This document shows, piece by piece, positions 32,701 to 43,321 of a stretch of 46,590 nucleotides of DNA. The stretch is from Haplomitrium mnioides (Eukaryota > Marchantiophyta > Haplomitriopsida > Calobryales). Both the position numbers and the translations under genes were made by a program. Below the pieces are notes generated by a model. That model was not told the DNA's origin. It worked only from the letters and a program-made list of their open reading frames with translations, and searched no databases. The stretch is taken from NCBI GenBank assembly GCA_049999725.1, contig JBNGIS010020617.1:1-46590 (forward strand), given 5' to 3'. Each line of letters opens with the position of its first letter. Positions within the stretch are counted from its first letter, which is position 1.

Positions 32701-33536
32701 TCAATAAGTGACAACATAAGTGAGAGCTGCTACAAGTTCTTTACAGATTCTAATATTCAATGGTGGAATGACTTTTTTCTTGCCCAACAAGAGATTACGG
32801 CCTACATCCTTGAAAAAAAAAAGACAAGAACTCCAAGCAGAATTTACCTTTCTACCTTCACAATCGTCAAACACTTGTAATGATTCTCAAAATGCTTGTG
32901 TAGGTTCTTTACTTGATGCTCAACAGACAAAAGAAGATACTTTGATACAACAAATACTTTCTACATATCGAGCAATCTATGATGGAGCATCTAGGCCACG
33001 TGAAGGGACTCTTTCTCACAATACTCGATACGGGCATAAATTTGGCAATCTACATAAGATGCAAGCTAGAATGTTTGTTTGTGTTGTTGCATCTCTGGAT
33101 TCAAAAGGTAGACCATTTTGGGTTGCCAAATTTCTCAAAGTTTTTTCATTTGATCAGGAAGATCCCCCAAACGTGAAATGAGTATGTGTTCAATGGTTTG
33201 TTTGCCACGTTGAGGATGCATTTTCTAGACAATGCTTCCCAAAAAAAATGGTAGCAACAAAAGGGAAACGCAAATCCAAGTTACATATTGATATACTTGA
33301 AGTGACACAAATCACGATTTTGTCTTTTGATTTTCTTCTTACGCAAAAAAAACCAATTGAGAAAAACCACTCTTGCTATCATTAAAGAAAATCTATTCGA
33401 GCACAAAAGATAAAAAGCCCTCAATCTTGAAATTTTTCAAAGAGATTCAATCACTGTCATTGATACTGAGACAGATCAAGCAAACCTTGATGAATCTTCT
33501 GAAGCTGAATTCGAAGAAGTCGAGACGAGTGACTAA
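29731..33536 (+). pseudogene. Gene B: decayed large gene, transposon-type, with DGMDQ motif
   Basis: Starts at ATG 29731 (MAIVFKDKKRLEF), supported by gene-B copy 3, which aligns from the same position. A repeat of about 10 residues follows near 29950-30090. One frame then covers 30212-31513 with few stops: NISLELLPKALIFLQK, a Cys pattern (NSCC-stop-NNCLSLC), FVCRRAFKLILAVG, VREWMDNFF, and WRTHFPNVKIPKRNRFAACETC with a CX2C pair. About 800 T-rich bases interrupt (intron or insertion). Near 32310 IVIDGMDQKKIATLHW follows, then at about 33080 SKGRPFWVAKFLKVF, recalling an SH3-like chromatin-reader fold, and an acidic tail (SSEAEFEEVETSD, stop 33536). The order resembles uncharacterised eukaryotic proteins that I recall as DUF7869-type, often from mobile DNA. 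The family name is from memory and needs a profile search. Confidence 0.6.
29945..30095 (+). repeat. Palindrome repeat P4 inside gene-B coding sequence
   Basis: Five 30-bp units translate as LHARKQSWTQ, PCACTKSMSK, SNARIGLRTE, KFAHKGSKKE and PSACEELKKQ. At DNA level they carry cores of the array type, such as TTGTGCATGCACAA and TCCAATGCGCGCATAGGA. So the array motif of gene A also occurs here as in-frame protein repeats. Confidence 0.65.
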
Positions 33537-35110
33537 AGTTATTTAAGAATTTTGTTATATATTTTGTATTTTTAAGTATATTGTAATTTAAGATTATTAT
33601 TATATACAGTACTTGAGAATCTTTTGAAGCAGCTTTTTGAATTTATTTGCCATCTTGAACTTTTTACTGTAATTCATTCCAAGTTGAATGTTATTCTTTG
33701 TAAATGAAACTTAAATCTTTAGTTAATATTTTCATTTGCTTTGAAAAACTATTTTCTTCTCCAAAATGTAAGTATGTTGTTTCCAACTTTATTGTTTTCT
33801 AGAAGAGTTTAAGGTTTTTGTCTTGCTGAAGCATTTGCTTCAATGGACTACTTATTTTTTTCTTGTTAGGACTTTGATGTAAAACTTAAAACCTTTAGTG
33901 CGGTTTGACTTACATATAGAGCTTTGTATCTACTTTACTTTTAGATTTTGAATAATAAGTTGAAATCTTTACGTGTGTTGAGTTTGTAGTCTCAAAATAG
34001 AACATTTATAGTTTGTGTCCTAAGTTGTAGAAGTGTGAACCCTATGCATACATAGACTTTGATTCGCAAGTCAAAACATCGTGCATACAAAAATTATTCT
34101 ACAGAACCTAAAACCTAGGTTCTTGTTAGTCTTTGTTGTGGAGAACTCATATACAACCCTCAAGCTTCTTCATATAAAGACTATCAATTACAACTTAGTT
34201 TGTACACAAGTCATAGACTCTTTTGTAGATCTTGACACCTTTGTTTGGTTGAATCAAGTCTAAAACTTGGAGATGCTTCTTGTTTACACTCTTAATTCAA
34301 TCTCCTTAGCTTCTGCCTTTTTGATTCTGAGCTATGATACGTTTGTGTATATGCTTCGTTGAATTATGAAATATTTCTAAATGTTGAAACCTTTTTTAAG
34401 TCCCATATTAACTTTTGCATGCATGGATTTTCAACTACAAGTGAAAGCTTCTTTCTTGCTTGAACTTTAAAATAAAGCTTCTAAATTCATGCAATTCTTC
34501 ATTTTCTTCATTTTTGTGTTTACCATTGCAAACTCATTCCCTTGACTTCTAGTCCCCTAGGGTTTTTTCTTTATGTTTTGCAATTTTTTTCCAAGAAAAA
34601 AGTTTGAAAAAGCACCATGTCTATTTGCGCCTAAAGTTTGTGCAATCAAACATATTTGAAAATAGTTTCTTGTGATGTGTATTTCAATTTATAGGCTTAG
34701 AATTGTAATCAATGATAAATGCAATTTTTTGGTGAAAACTTGCCATAATTTTTATGCTTTTCATCAAATTTGAGTTTTCCAATATTTTCATAAAACTAAT
34801 AATATTGATTGATTTTGCATAACAAATTGACTCTCACTCTATCATGCTTGTTGAAACGGCAAAAAACAAGCCTAAAAAACTCANNNNNNNNNNNNNNNNN
34901 NNNNNNNNNNNNNNNNNNNNNNNNNNNNNNNNNNNNNNNNNNNNNNNNNNNNNNNNNNNNNNNNNNNNNNNNNNNNNNNNNNNCTAGTAATATTGATTGA
35001 TTTTGCATAACAAAATTGACTTTCGATCTATCATGCTTGTTGAAACGGCAAAAAACAAGCCTAAAAACTCATGTACTTTTTTTTAAATAACCTTGTTTTT
35101 TTATGGTTTT
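33537..35110. other. AT-rich non-coding stretch with one isolated palindrome
   Basis: No gene seen. Near 34035-34060, CCCTATGCATACATAGACTT is a lone copy of the palindrome core known from the arrays. A 100-N gap lies at 34884-34983, and the sequence on both sides of it is nearly the same. Confidence 0.5.
34884..34983. other. Assembly gap (100 N) with near-identical flanks
   Basis: About 85 bp left of the gap (from 34799, TAATATTGATTGATTTTGC to AAACTCA) recur right of it (34987-35071) with few differences. Either this is a true short tandem duplication, or two haplotype versions of the same contig end were placed side by side. Confidence 0.85.
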
Positions 35111-35218
35111 TGCTATTGCATGAGTACCGCACACATACACATGAGAGTCTCCAAGATGAATGAGTAGAATAGATTGTGGATGACTACTTGCATAGGGTAT
35201 ATATATGTCCCTATAACA
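35111..35218 (-). mobile_element. Copia-2 3' LTR (108 bp)
   Basis: It aligns along its full length with 43218-43321, with about nine substitutions and one 4-bp indel (TATATATATG against TATATG). The element strand begins TGTTATAGGGAC and ends GCAATAGCA. Most differences are C/T or G/A, as expected from decay of methylated cytosines. Confidence 0.75.
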
Positions 35219-35227
35219 CTCCCTCTT
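35219..35227 (-). promoter_or_regulatory. Copia-2 polypurine tract
   Basis: AAGAGGGAG on the element strand, immediately before the LTR, identical to that of copia-1. Confidence 0.8.
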
Positions 35228-35692
35228 GGTTGATTCTTCCTCTAATAATCAACCACTTTAGGACTATATGTTGTGTAAGTCATTAGTTTAAATCCTATTC
35301 TATGTGTGGTCTCATTAAAACCCTCCCACTTTCTTCCGAGGGAAACAGTGCCACCACTTAATTTGATAGGTAAAAAAATATGATGATAGTGTGTGGAGTG
35401 TATGTGTAAGCAACAAAAGTCAAAAATGTCAAAATTTGTTGCTTTGAAAGTAAAGCTAATATGTGGTGTTGTTGCGCGGTGTTGTTGCGTCATCTTCTTG
35501 TGTCTTGAAGATCTCTCTGAAAAAATGATGTCAGCCTCAAAAGCTAAGAAGTGATGTCAGCTTTTGATATAATCTTTGCATGTCATTACCTGTATGACAT
35601 TTCAGATAGATTAAATATTTTTCAAAATAAATGATTGAATATGCAATCCTTGATCTCCATGACTAAAGATGAGAGGAAAAAAATATAAGCAA

Positions 35693-36249
35693 TCATTGTT
35701 TGCTGCTTTGGTGTAATTGAGACAGTCTTTGTAAACCAATCCCTTGAATATGTGCAATGTGCAAAGTAGGTGAAAGTGGTTTGGTGAAGATATGTGCTCT
35801 GTTATCTTTACTTGCAATCCATTGGACATTTACTTTGTCACCGTGTTGCTCATGGGTGTAAGAGAATTTAGGGGAAATGTGCTGAATTCTGTTGCCCTTG
35901 ATAAAGCCTTGAGCAATTTGGTCTATTTGGTGCTTTTCCATGAGATAGCAGTGCTTCCTTTAAGGGAGGCGTATCCTATTTGAGACTTTGCATCATCAGG
36001 TTCAGATAAATATCCAACTTTGGCATAACCAACAATATCATTCATTGCATTTCTAGGGAAGAAGAGTCCCATGTCTTTTGTACCTTTCAAGTATCTGAAA
36101 ATGCGTTTGAGTCCATTCCAGTGGTGAATGGTAGGCTGGGAGCTGTGCCTTGCAAGCATGCTCACTGCAAAAGATATATAAGGTCTAGTATGATTTCCAA
36201 GGTACATGAGGGCTCCTATTGCCGAGAGATATGGTTTTTGTGATCTCAA
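35693..36249 (-). pseudogene. Copia-2 RNase H with internal deletion
   Basis: The frame from 36249 carries GALMYLGNHTRPYISFAVSM, LKRIFRYLKGTKDMGLFF and SQIGYASLKGSTAISWKSTK. The next readable piece, in another frame, is AQGFIKGNRIQHISPKFSYT, continuing to SPTLHIAHIQGIGLQRL. Compared with copia-1, roughly 75 residues between them are missing, including the SNHAEI and YEDN catalytic motifs. The protein could not have had RNase H activity. Confidence 0.8.
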
Positions 36250-36351
36250 AGTTTATTCATGGTCCTTTTGCTTTCCAAACATGTCCTTGGTTGGGTCTGA
36301 AGATCTCATTTCCATGGGAGTGCTCATTGGATGAGCATTGTCTATATTGAG

Positions 36352-36785
36352 TTATTTGAGAGTCTTGGCCATATATATAGACTGGTGGATTGGAATCCCA
36401 TCAGGCAGATGTTCAAACAGGATGCCGAGATAGAAATCAGATTCTTTGATGTCTCGCATTTCAAATATGTCTTTAAGTTTAGCAATTGTGTTGGCAGCTA
36501 GAGTTTTTGTGCCAAAAATATTTATGTCGTCTACATGAAGTGCAACTATGACGTATTCAGAGCCTTGATGTTTCATGAACAGGCATAGAGCAATGTCATC
36601 ATTTGTAAAAATTCAGTGCCATCATCTCTTATTTGAATCTCTAGTACTAATTTCTGCCACTCTGTTTGAGCTCATATATCGATCTTAGGACTTGAACTGC
36701 CATTTGTGTGCCTGATTGATCGATTGGTGATCCAGATGCATTAATAGAATACTTTGCCAACTTCACATTTTCATGTGGTATACTT
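36352..36785 (-). pseudogene. Copia-2 reverse transcriptase, C-terminal half
   Basis: VQVLRSIYELKQSGRN (element strand, near 36690-36640) matches the SIYGLKQS motif of copia-1. After stops, YVIVALHVDDINIFG carries the catalytic DD with HVDD in place of YVDD, then KLKDIFEMRDIKESDFYLGI and the palm/thumb end. Confidence 0.8.
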
Positions 36786-37990
36786 TGATGATGGGGGACA
36801 AAAGGTCCACTCTGTTGTTTCTCATGCAGCTTGTATATATGTGAGACTAAAGGTCCTCTTCAGCGTTGTGTGCTCAGCAAATTGGCAAGCTAGACTAAAG
36901 GTCCTTTAAAATGCTGCTTGCTCAACGAATGCGCTGGTTGGATTAAAGGTCCTTTGAAATGTTGCTTGCACAACAAATGCGCTGGCTGGATTAAAGGTCC
37001 TTTTGAAATGTTGCTTGCTTAGTGAATGTGCTGGTTGGACTAAAGGTCCTTTGAAATGTTGCTTGCGCAGCAAATGCGCTGGTTGGACTAAAGGAAGGTC
37101 CTTTGAAATGTTGCTTGCTCAGCAAATGCATTAGCTAGACTAAAGGTCCTTTGAAATGATGCTTGCTCAACAAATGCGCTAGTTGGATTAAAGGTCCTTT
37201 GAATTGCTGCTTGCTCATCGAATACGCTGGCTGGACTAAAGGTCCTTTGAAATGTTGCTTGCTCAGCGAATACGTTGGTTGGACTAAAGGTCTTTTGAAT
37301 GCTACTTATGTAGCAAATGCGCTAGCTGGACTAAAGGTCCATTAAAATGCTGCTTGCTCAGCGAATGCGCTAGCTAGACTAAACGTCCTTTGAAATGATG
37401 CTTGCTCATCGAATGCACTAGCTGGATTAAAGGTCCGTTGAATTGCTACTTGCTTAGCAAATGTGTTGGCTAGACTAAACATCCTTTGAAATGTTTCTTG
37501 CTTAGCGAATGTGCTGGCTGGACTAAACGTCCTTTGAAATGCTGCTTGCGCAGCAAATGCGCTAGCTGGACTAAAGATCCTTTGAAATCATTATGCACCT
37601 TTCTTTCCATCATTTGGCACTATCTTTTTGACATGAGGACTAAAGGTCCTTTTTGGATTGGTAGGGGCTTTTTCCGGACAACAAGTCCTTTCATTTGTTG
37701 GCCATTGAGGACAAAAGGTCCTTTTCCCAAATTGAGGTCTTTGTGGACAAAAGGTCCATTCTGAATCATTGTGCCTCTGTGGACTTAAGGTCCATTTTTA
37801 TAGTGCATATCATGAGGGATAAAAGGTCTAACCTTAAAGTTTAGGCCACGAGAGACAAAAGGTCCAATCTCAATATGTGGGCCATGAGAGACAAAAGGTC
37901 TAATCTCAGTATTTGGGTCATGAGAGACAAAATGTCTAATCTCAGTATTTGGGCCGCTTGGGACTAAAGGTCCATATGCATTGTGGTTGT
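36785..37990 (-). repeat. 48-bp minisatellite inside the reverse transcriptase
   Basis: About 15 well-matched 48-bp units (GGACTAAAGGTCC ... TGCTTGCTCAGCGAATGCGCTGGCT on the plus strand), then more diverged units marked by AAAGGTCC up to 37980. 48 bp is 16 codons. On the element strand the unit reads KGPLVQPAHSLSKQHF and variants, and the diverged part reads GPFVSHGPHIEIGPFVSRG-like. It separates the IYMK and SIYGLKQ motifs of RT. Some units are out of frame or contain stops. Confidence 0.85.
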
Positions 37991-38800
37991 TCTCCCCTTG
38001 AATGTGAAATGCCACTCTTGATATGAGTTCAAGGGGTGTCTTCATAAAAATCTGGGTGTCTAGAGTGTCATATAAGTAGGCAGTGATGATGTCTATGATG
38101 TGCATAGTAAGATGGCATTGAATAGCAAATGATATCATGTATCTATAAGTTATAGTATCCATGGCAGGTGAGTATGTGAAGTCATAATCACATCCAAGGA
38201 TCTAAGTGTATCCTTTGGCCAATAATCTTGCCTTATATTGTGTGACAATACATTTCGCATTATATTTGCAGACAAAAATAAATCTGTAGTCTATCAGATG
38301 CATGTCGGAAAGTGTTTGCATAACAGATCCAAATACTTGTCATTGTATAACAAAGTCAAGTTCCAAAATTATTGCCTTCTCCTCTTGAGGCCAATCGGTT
38401 CTTGATTGTGCTTCTCGTATAGATAAAGGATTAGGTGTATCATTGTCTATGGATTGTGATACAGATAATGCAAATAAATCATCCATAGTGGTCTAGGTTT
38501 TGTTCCATATTTGACCGGTACGGGAATAGTCAATTGCTATTTCATTGTTGTCTGTTGCAATGTGCAATGATGTCGGTGATATTGGCTTATTCTTTGAGCC
38601 TTTAGGTCTGCCATGCTTTGCTTTAGGCTATATTTCAATGGCAGGCGCATTGACTTTTTGAAGTTGTGCTGGTGCATTGGTAGCTTCAACAATATGTGAT
38701 TTGGTGATGTTGGATGCATTGTTAAATGCATCAGGCATTTTGATTAATATTTGATGTAAGTGAAGGAGTCGTTTGACTTTGGCAACGGATTGTCCGTTTT
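37991..38800 (-). pseudogene. Copia-2 IN-RT linker and reverse transcriptase N-terminal part
   Basis: At 38162-38000 the frame gives YRYMISFAIQCHLTMHIIDI, ITAYLYDTLDTQIFMKTPLEL and HIQGEN, equivalent to the copia-1 stretch ending at IYMK...HIQGEN. Upstream to about 38800 are stop-ridden remains of the linker and the first RT motifs (for example WRKEL-region equivalents). Confidence 0.75.
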
Positions 38801-38821
38801 GTTGGTCGAAGTCTAATGGTA

Positions 38822-39640
38822 GATGTTGGTGTCATATTAAGCTGTCCTCAAGTTTGGGTTGTACATCTTTGTCTTCTTGTGTCAGATGTGGAAAAGATTC
38901 TTCAAAGAATTGACAGTTTGCGAGTCGAGACTTAAACACATCAGAGGTTGAGGGTTCAAGATATCGGATGATAGAAGGAGATTCAAAACCGATATATATT
39001 CCTTTTTGACGTTGTGGTCCCATCTTTGTTTGATGTGGTCCTAAGATTGGGACAATGACGAGGTAGCCAAATGTGCGTAGATGCGATATATCTCTAGGAA
39101 TTCCCATGCAATTTGGTGTGGGGAATTTTTATTGAATGCAAATGGTTTGTAATGCAATAAAGATGTTGCATACATGACTCCATGTCTCTAGGCAGTGGTG
39201 GGGAGGTTTGAATTCAAAAGTAGTGAACTTCCTATGAGTTGTATTCTCTTGAGACCAGATTCTATAGTGCCAATTTGAAAGTCTACATGTGGAATTGTAT
39301 ATTGTATGTCTATGCGACAAATGTGCAAAAATCGTCAAAAGTTTGTGAAGAGAATTCTCCAGCGTTGTCCACTCTCAGATTTCTGATTGGGTAATCAGGA
39401 AGTTGTGCTAAGAGTTTCAAAGTTTGGTACAGCAGCTTCGAGAAGACCATGTTCTTGGTTGTAAGAAGGGATACTTCTGACCATTTGGATGATGCTTCAA
39501 TGGTGACAAGAAGTATTGGAATGGTTATGAAGGTGGATGGATAGGTACATAGACATCAACGCGGATTCTCTTGAGGAATCGAGGAATCGTGATTGTTGTT
39601 TTGTCATGCGAAGGTGTAGTTCTTAGTTTTCTATATGCGC
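38822..39640 (-). pseudogene. Copia-2 integrase
   Basis: NLRVDNAGEFSSQTFDDFC near 39370 holds the second catalytic Asp. The catalytic Glu region still reads IESGLKRIQL in one frame near 39240, so unlike copia-1 the Glu codon is kept, though the frame is broken. The C-terminal end is at 39107-38832: ISHLRTFGYLVIVPILG, KGIYIGFESPSIIRYLEP, FFEESFPHL. Confidence 0.75.
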
Positions 39641-40420
39641 ATGCTAAGCATGGGGTATTCAATGGCAGTGGGTGCACGTTCTATGGTATGCCTTTGCTCT
39701 CATTTTTGATGTGGTAGAATATGTCTCAGCTTAGATGCCTTAGGCAGTTGTGCCATGTGAGAGTTGTGGAGACCGGCTTCGTGGAGACATGATATGAGCA
39801 TATTTTGGTAGTGTATAGTCCAGGTGGTGATAGTGATAAAGATTCACATATTTCAAAGCCTGTTGTTGTTGGACTCAAGATATGAAGGACTTCATTGTCT
39901 TTAAAAGATCCGACCTGAATGTGAAAACTGCTTTGTCGTATATCTTGGAAACTAATGAGGTTTTTGGGAAGCTATAGGTGCATAAATTGTAGATTTTATA
40001 TCCAATTTAGTTTCATTTGGAAATAGTATGGTTGCTAGACCATGTACTTCTTCAATTTGATTGTGGCCAGTAATTGTTGTCATAAGCCTAGAAGAAGGTT
40101 TGATCAATGAGAAGTATTTTTGGTCTTGCAATATGGTGTGCAAGATCCGCTATCTACAATGTAGGTTATGACAGATTTGTTTTTCTGGTTTGACAGAGGT
40201 GAAAAAGTCATATGACTTTCAAGATGTAGATTGTACTGTGGATATTCATCCATGTCTGTCAATTCCAATCAGTTGGCTTGTACCTCGTGGTTATGAGGTT
40301 TAATACTTTGTTGGTATAGTCGCGCTAGGTGCGCGGATACTCCGTAAGTAGGCTGGGTGTGGCCACATATGCCACATCAATTGCAGGTTGTTTGGGGTTG
40401 GCGCGAATGAGAATGAGTTC
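39641..40420 (-). pseudogene. Copia-2 zinc knuckle, protease and GAG-pre-integrase remains
   Basis: Near 40390 a knuckle is readable as TCN-(stop)-CGICGHTQPTY, with the last Cys changed to Tyr. Near 40160 VDSGS marks the protease active site; then, after a frameshift, THTILQDQKYFSLI is expected and MHTILQDQKYFSLI is seen. The latter runs from 40143 to 39952 (TTITGHNQIEEVHG; KLDIKSTIYAP), parallel to copia-1. Confidence 0.65.
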
Positions 40421-40538
40421 ACCGGCCTCTATGGGATTGTATGCCACCTCTATTGTTCCATGTGCGCTGTGAAACGCGTTCTGGTGTTGTCGATGTGCGA
40501 CATTTGGTATGTCAATCCCTATTATTGGGGGTCGAAGG

Positions 40539-41258
40539 TCAACTGGTGCTCTGGCGGGTGGTGCTCCCCCTGAATATGGAGTGTCCCCTTCCTCTACCTC
40601 TTGAGAAATTTATGTTTCTGGAGCAGGGGTATAGTCTAGTCCTTGTAAAGTGTGATTGAGGGGTTTGTGCTGGAGCAACAGACCCTGGGGGTCTTTTCTT
40701 CGCATTTTCCACGAGGAGTAGTTGATGTTTTTCAACTAGTAGCATGTATGTTATGAGTTCATAGTATTAAGTGAATTGCATATTGCGATATTGTGATGTT
40801 GAAATGAGATTTCTCAAAGAAAAAGTCGATAGAGTTTTCTCTATCTGCTCTTCATCGGTCACGGGGTGGCCATAGATTGCCAATTGTAAGATAATGCAAA
40901 ATAGTTTGCTGTTGTAATTTACTATGGATGTGTGGTCCTGAACTCGATGGTTAATCCAATCGTATCTCCCTGCAGGGAGTGCTATGCTTGTTAGGTGGTC
41001 AAATGTAAGTTTCAATTCTTCCCACATTAGGTGGGGACTATTATAGTTCAAGTATTGGAGTCTTAGAGGTTCCACTAGGTGGTGTCTAATCAGGATGAGG
41101 GCTTTGGCTGCATCACAAGGGGTGATGTCATTGTCTGTGTTGAGTGTTTCACGGATACCCTTAGATGTCAAATATGTTGTGACGTCTAGTGACTATGACA
41201 AGTAGTTGGAGCCATCCAATCTTAGTGCCTGAAATTTTAGAGATTCTACAGATGCCAT
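40539..41258 (-). pseudogene. Copia-2 gag pseudogene
   Basis: ATG at 41258 (MASVESLKFQALRLDGSNYLS) is followed by TAG in place of the Trp codon, exactly where copia-1 also has TAG. The same frame then runs from 41171 to 40767 (DAAKALILIRHHLVEPLRLQ; WEELKLTFDHL; VTDEEQIEKTLSTF). After a shift, 40745-40539 gives LLLVENAKKRPPGS and the Arg/Gly tail (NFSRGRGRGHSIFRG). An upstream in-frame ATG at 41396 exists, but similarity to copia-1 begins at the 41258 start. Confidence 0.8.
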
Positions 41259-43217
41259 TTGCAGGTATGTGATCTGTTTTGCTGAGAATACCTGTGAATA
41301 AGAAAGATAAACCAGATTGTCTAGTGAGTGTAGCTGTTGGGTTAGGGATGCAATTGTTTGTACTTGGTACAGATTGGTGATCAATCTGAGTTTCAATCGA
41401 TCACAAACCCACGTACCTGTTTATGTTTTCTGCTTTAAGCGGAAAAATTAAAAGCTAAAATGAAAAAACAAGAAAGAATTGACTAAATGTGAGTCAATCG
41501 TATATATTATTGAATGAAATAAGAAATTGATGTTGCTAATGAATAAAGAAACTGCCTTGTATAAGTATGTCTCTACTGCTTCTGATGTGCTTGTAGTGTG
41601 TCCTCCTAGAGCTTTCCTTGTGTGAGCCTAGTCTCCAATCATTGTGGTGCCTCTCTGCAATATTGATTCTATAAAGAAAGTAAAAGTAAGAGTTGTAGGT
41701 ATGGCTAGATAGGGGTTTAGCTTGTGGAGGTGATAGGGGTCAGTGTTTCTTATTAGTATGATTCGTCTGTATTCTTTGTCAAAAGTATTTCAGAATCAAA
41801 GAGTATGTCTCTTGTGAGGGATAGATTTGTTTAGAGAAAGGAAAAGAATCAATCAAAGATCATAATCAAGATATAGGTTGAGAAAATTGAACCGCAAAGT
41901 TTTGGAATATAAAGTGAGAGATCCTTCAGTGGCAAGATGCAATGTTGCCCTTCCCTTGGAATGTCTGTGTAATCGCTTGTGTGAAGGTATCTTTCACCGA
42001 AAGTATCTCTGGCTTGAGTCTTCGTTGTTGCATGGACAAGTGAGTTGAACTTGTGCACACGTATGTGTAGCTTGTGCTTTGTCTCTCCCTTGCTTATATA
42101 GTGCTCCTATCGTGAGGGATAGTAGAGAACCAAAAACAGTAGCAAGGTAATACCAAAAACTGAGAAGGGAAGAACAATATGAAGGTGGCTAGCTTGGATG
42201 CTTATCCTTCAATGTTAGAAACAAACAAAAGAAGGTAAGATGAAAGAAGCCAAGTATAGGGGTTTGTATACTCTAGTGTCGAAGGAGAATGGGTGTACAC
42301 ATTGATGTTGTCTCCTCTGCTGGATTGTTCTTAGCAAAGAAAATGGAGAAGACAAGAGTCTCACGAAGAACCACAGATTGAAATAGTGAAGAGAGATTGC
42401 AATGGAAACAGAACGAAACGGTAGAGTATGACCTAATAGGTGTTGTTGTCGAAGAGTAAGAAGGGTAGACAGCTTCAGCCTATCATAGGCAAGGAACAAA
42501 GAAAGGCAAACAAGGAGGACACAATGCAGGTTGGCCTTGGACAAGCGTAGAATGTTGTGGTGCTTTGTTGGAGTCGACAAGTAAAGAAGGCTGAAAACCA
42601 ATGTTGTGTGGATGTTGCCAAATGGAGGGAAACAAAAGAAAGGAAAGGTCACCCGTGAGGTCGCAGCAGGGAGCGATGTCGTCAAGTAGAGAGCAAAAGG
42701 TCTCCAGGCGGGTAATGTGAAGTGTCACCAAGCATAAGAGATAGTATCTACCAAGCAAATAGGTAAGAGGTTTGCCGAACAGGGAACACAAGGTCGCTAA
42801 GTAAATGAGCCGAGCATCGTCAAATCGAAGAGCAAGGATTTGTCAAACAGAGGAGCAAGAAGTCGCCAGGCAAAGCGTCAAGCTGCAGCAGCCTCGAAAA
42901 TGAGCAAACATTTGAACAAGGAGCTAGGGTCGCGAAGGTGAGCGCGCCCTAGTTCGTACAGGAGGTGTTCAAAAGGAAAGAAAAAAAAAGTGAATGAGGA
43001 GCAAATAGTGAGAGGAAAAAAAACAAAGAGAGGCAATGCTCGAGAGATGTGAGTTAGAAAAATAGGTAAGAAAAAAAAAGTGTCGCCACATAGAAGTTGG
43101 GAAAAAGTTCAATGCCGAGAGAAAGAAAATATGAGTACGCGGGAGCTTCCTCAAGTGTTGGTGCGGATGGAGCGTATGTGGAAAAAAAAATTTGTGGATT
43201 TTGTTGTGTTGATAACG
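41259..43217 (-). other. Copia-2 leader between 5' LTR and gag
   Basis: Nearly 2 kb without a recognisable gene, far longer than the usual copia leader. No TGGTATCAGAGC-type primer-binding site is found next to the LTR. Between about 42650 and 42900, degenerate units of roughly 35-45 bp contain GTCGCCAGGCAAA/GTCGCTAAGTAAA-like words. A different inserted sequence may be hidden here. Confidence 0.45.
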
Positions 43218-43321
43218 TGTTATCGCATGAGCACAACACACATACACACGGGAGTCTCCAAGATGAATGAGTAGAATAGATCGTGGATGACTACTTACAT
43301 AGGGTATATGTCCCTATAACA
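43218..43321 (-). mobile_element. Copia-2 5' LTR (104 bp)
   Basis: Partner of 35111-35218, about 91 percent identical by my count. GATAACGTGTTATC at its inner edge is a near-palindrome crossing the LTR boundary. Confidence 0.75.

Larger units (their letters stand above)
35111..43321 (-). mobile_element. Copia-2: degenerate Ty1/copia element with very short LTRs
   Basis: The domain order on the minus strand is LTR, 1.9-kb leader, gag, protease, integrase, RT, RNase H, polypurine tract, LTR. The terminal copies at 35111-35218 and 43218-43321 both start TGTTATAGGGAC and end CA on the element strand. The flanks read GTTTT and TTTTT (4/5 match), consistent with a 5-bp target duplication. The element interrupts gene-B copy 3. 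Every gene is broken by stops or shifts, RNase H has lost its middle, and RT holds a long minisatellite. It is in the same clade as copia-1. Confidence 0.85.

Noticed and set aside
42215-42791. Two overlapping frames of 156 and 102 codons in the copia-2 leader
   Set aside because: They overlap in different frames on the same strand, show no domain, and lie in a stretch of degenerate short repeats.
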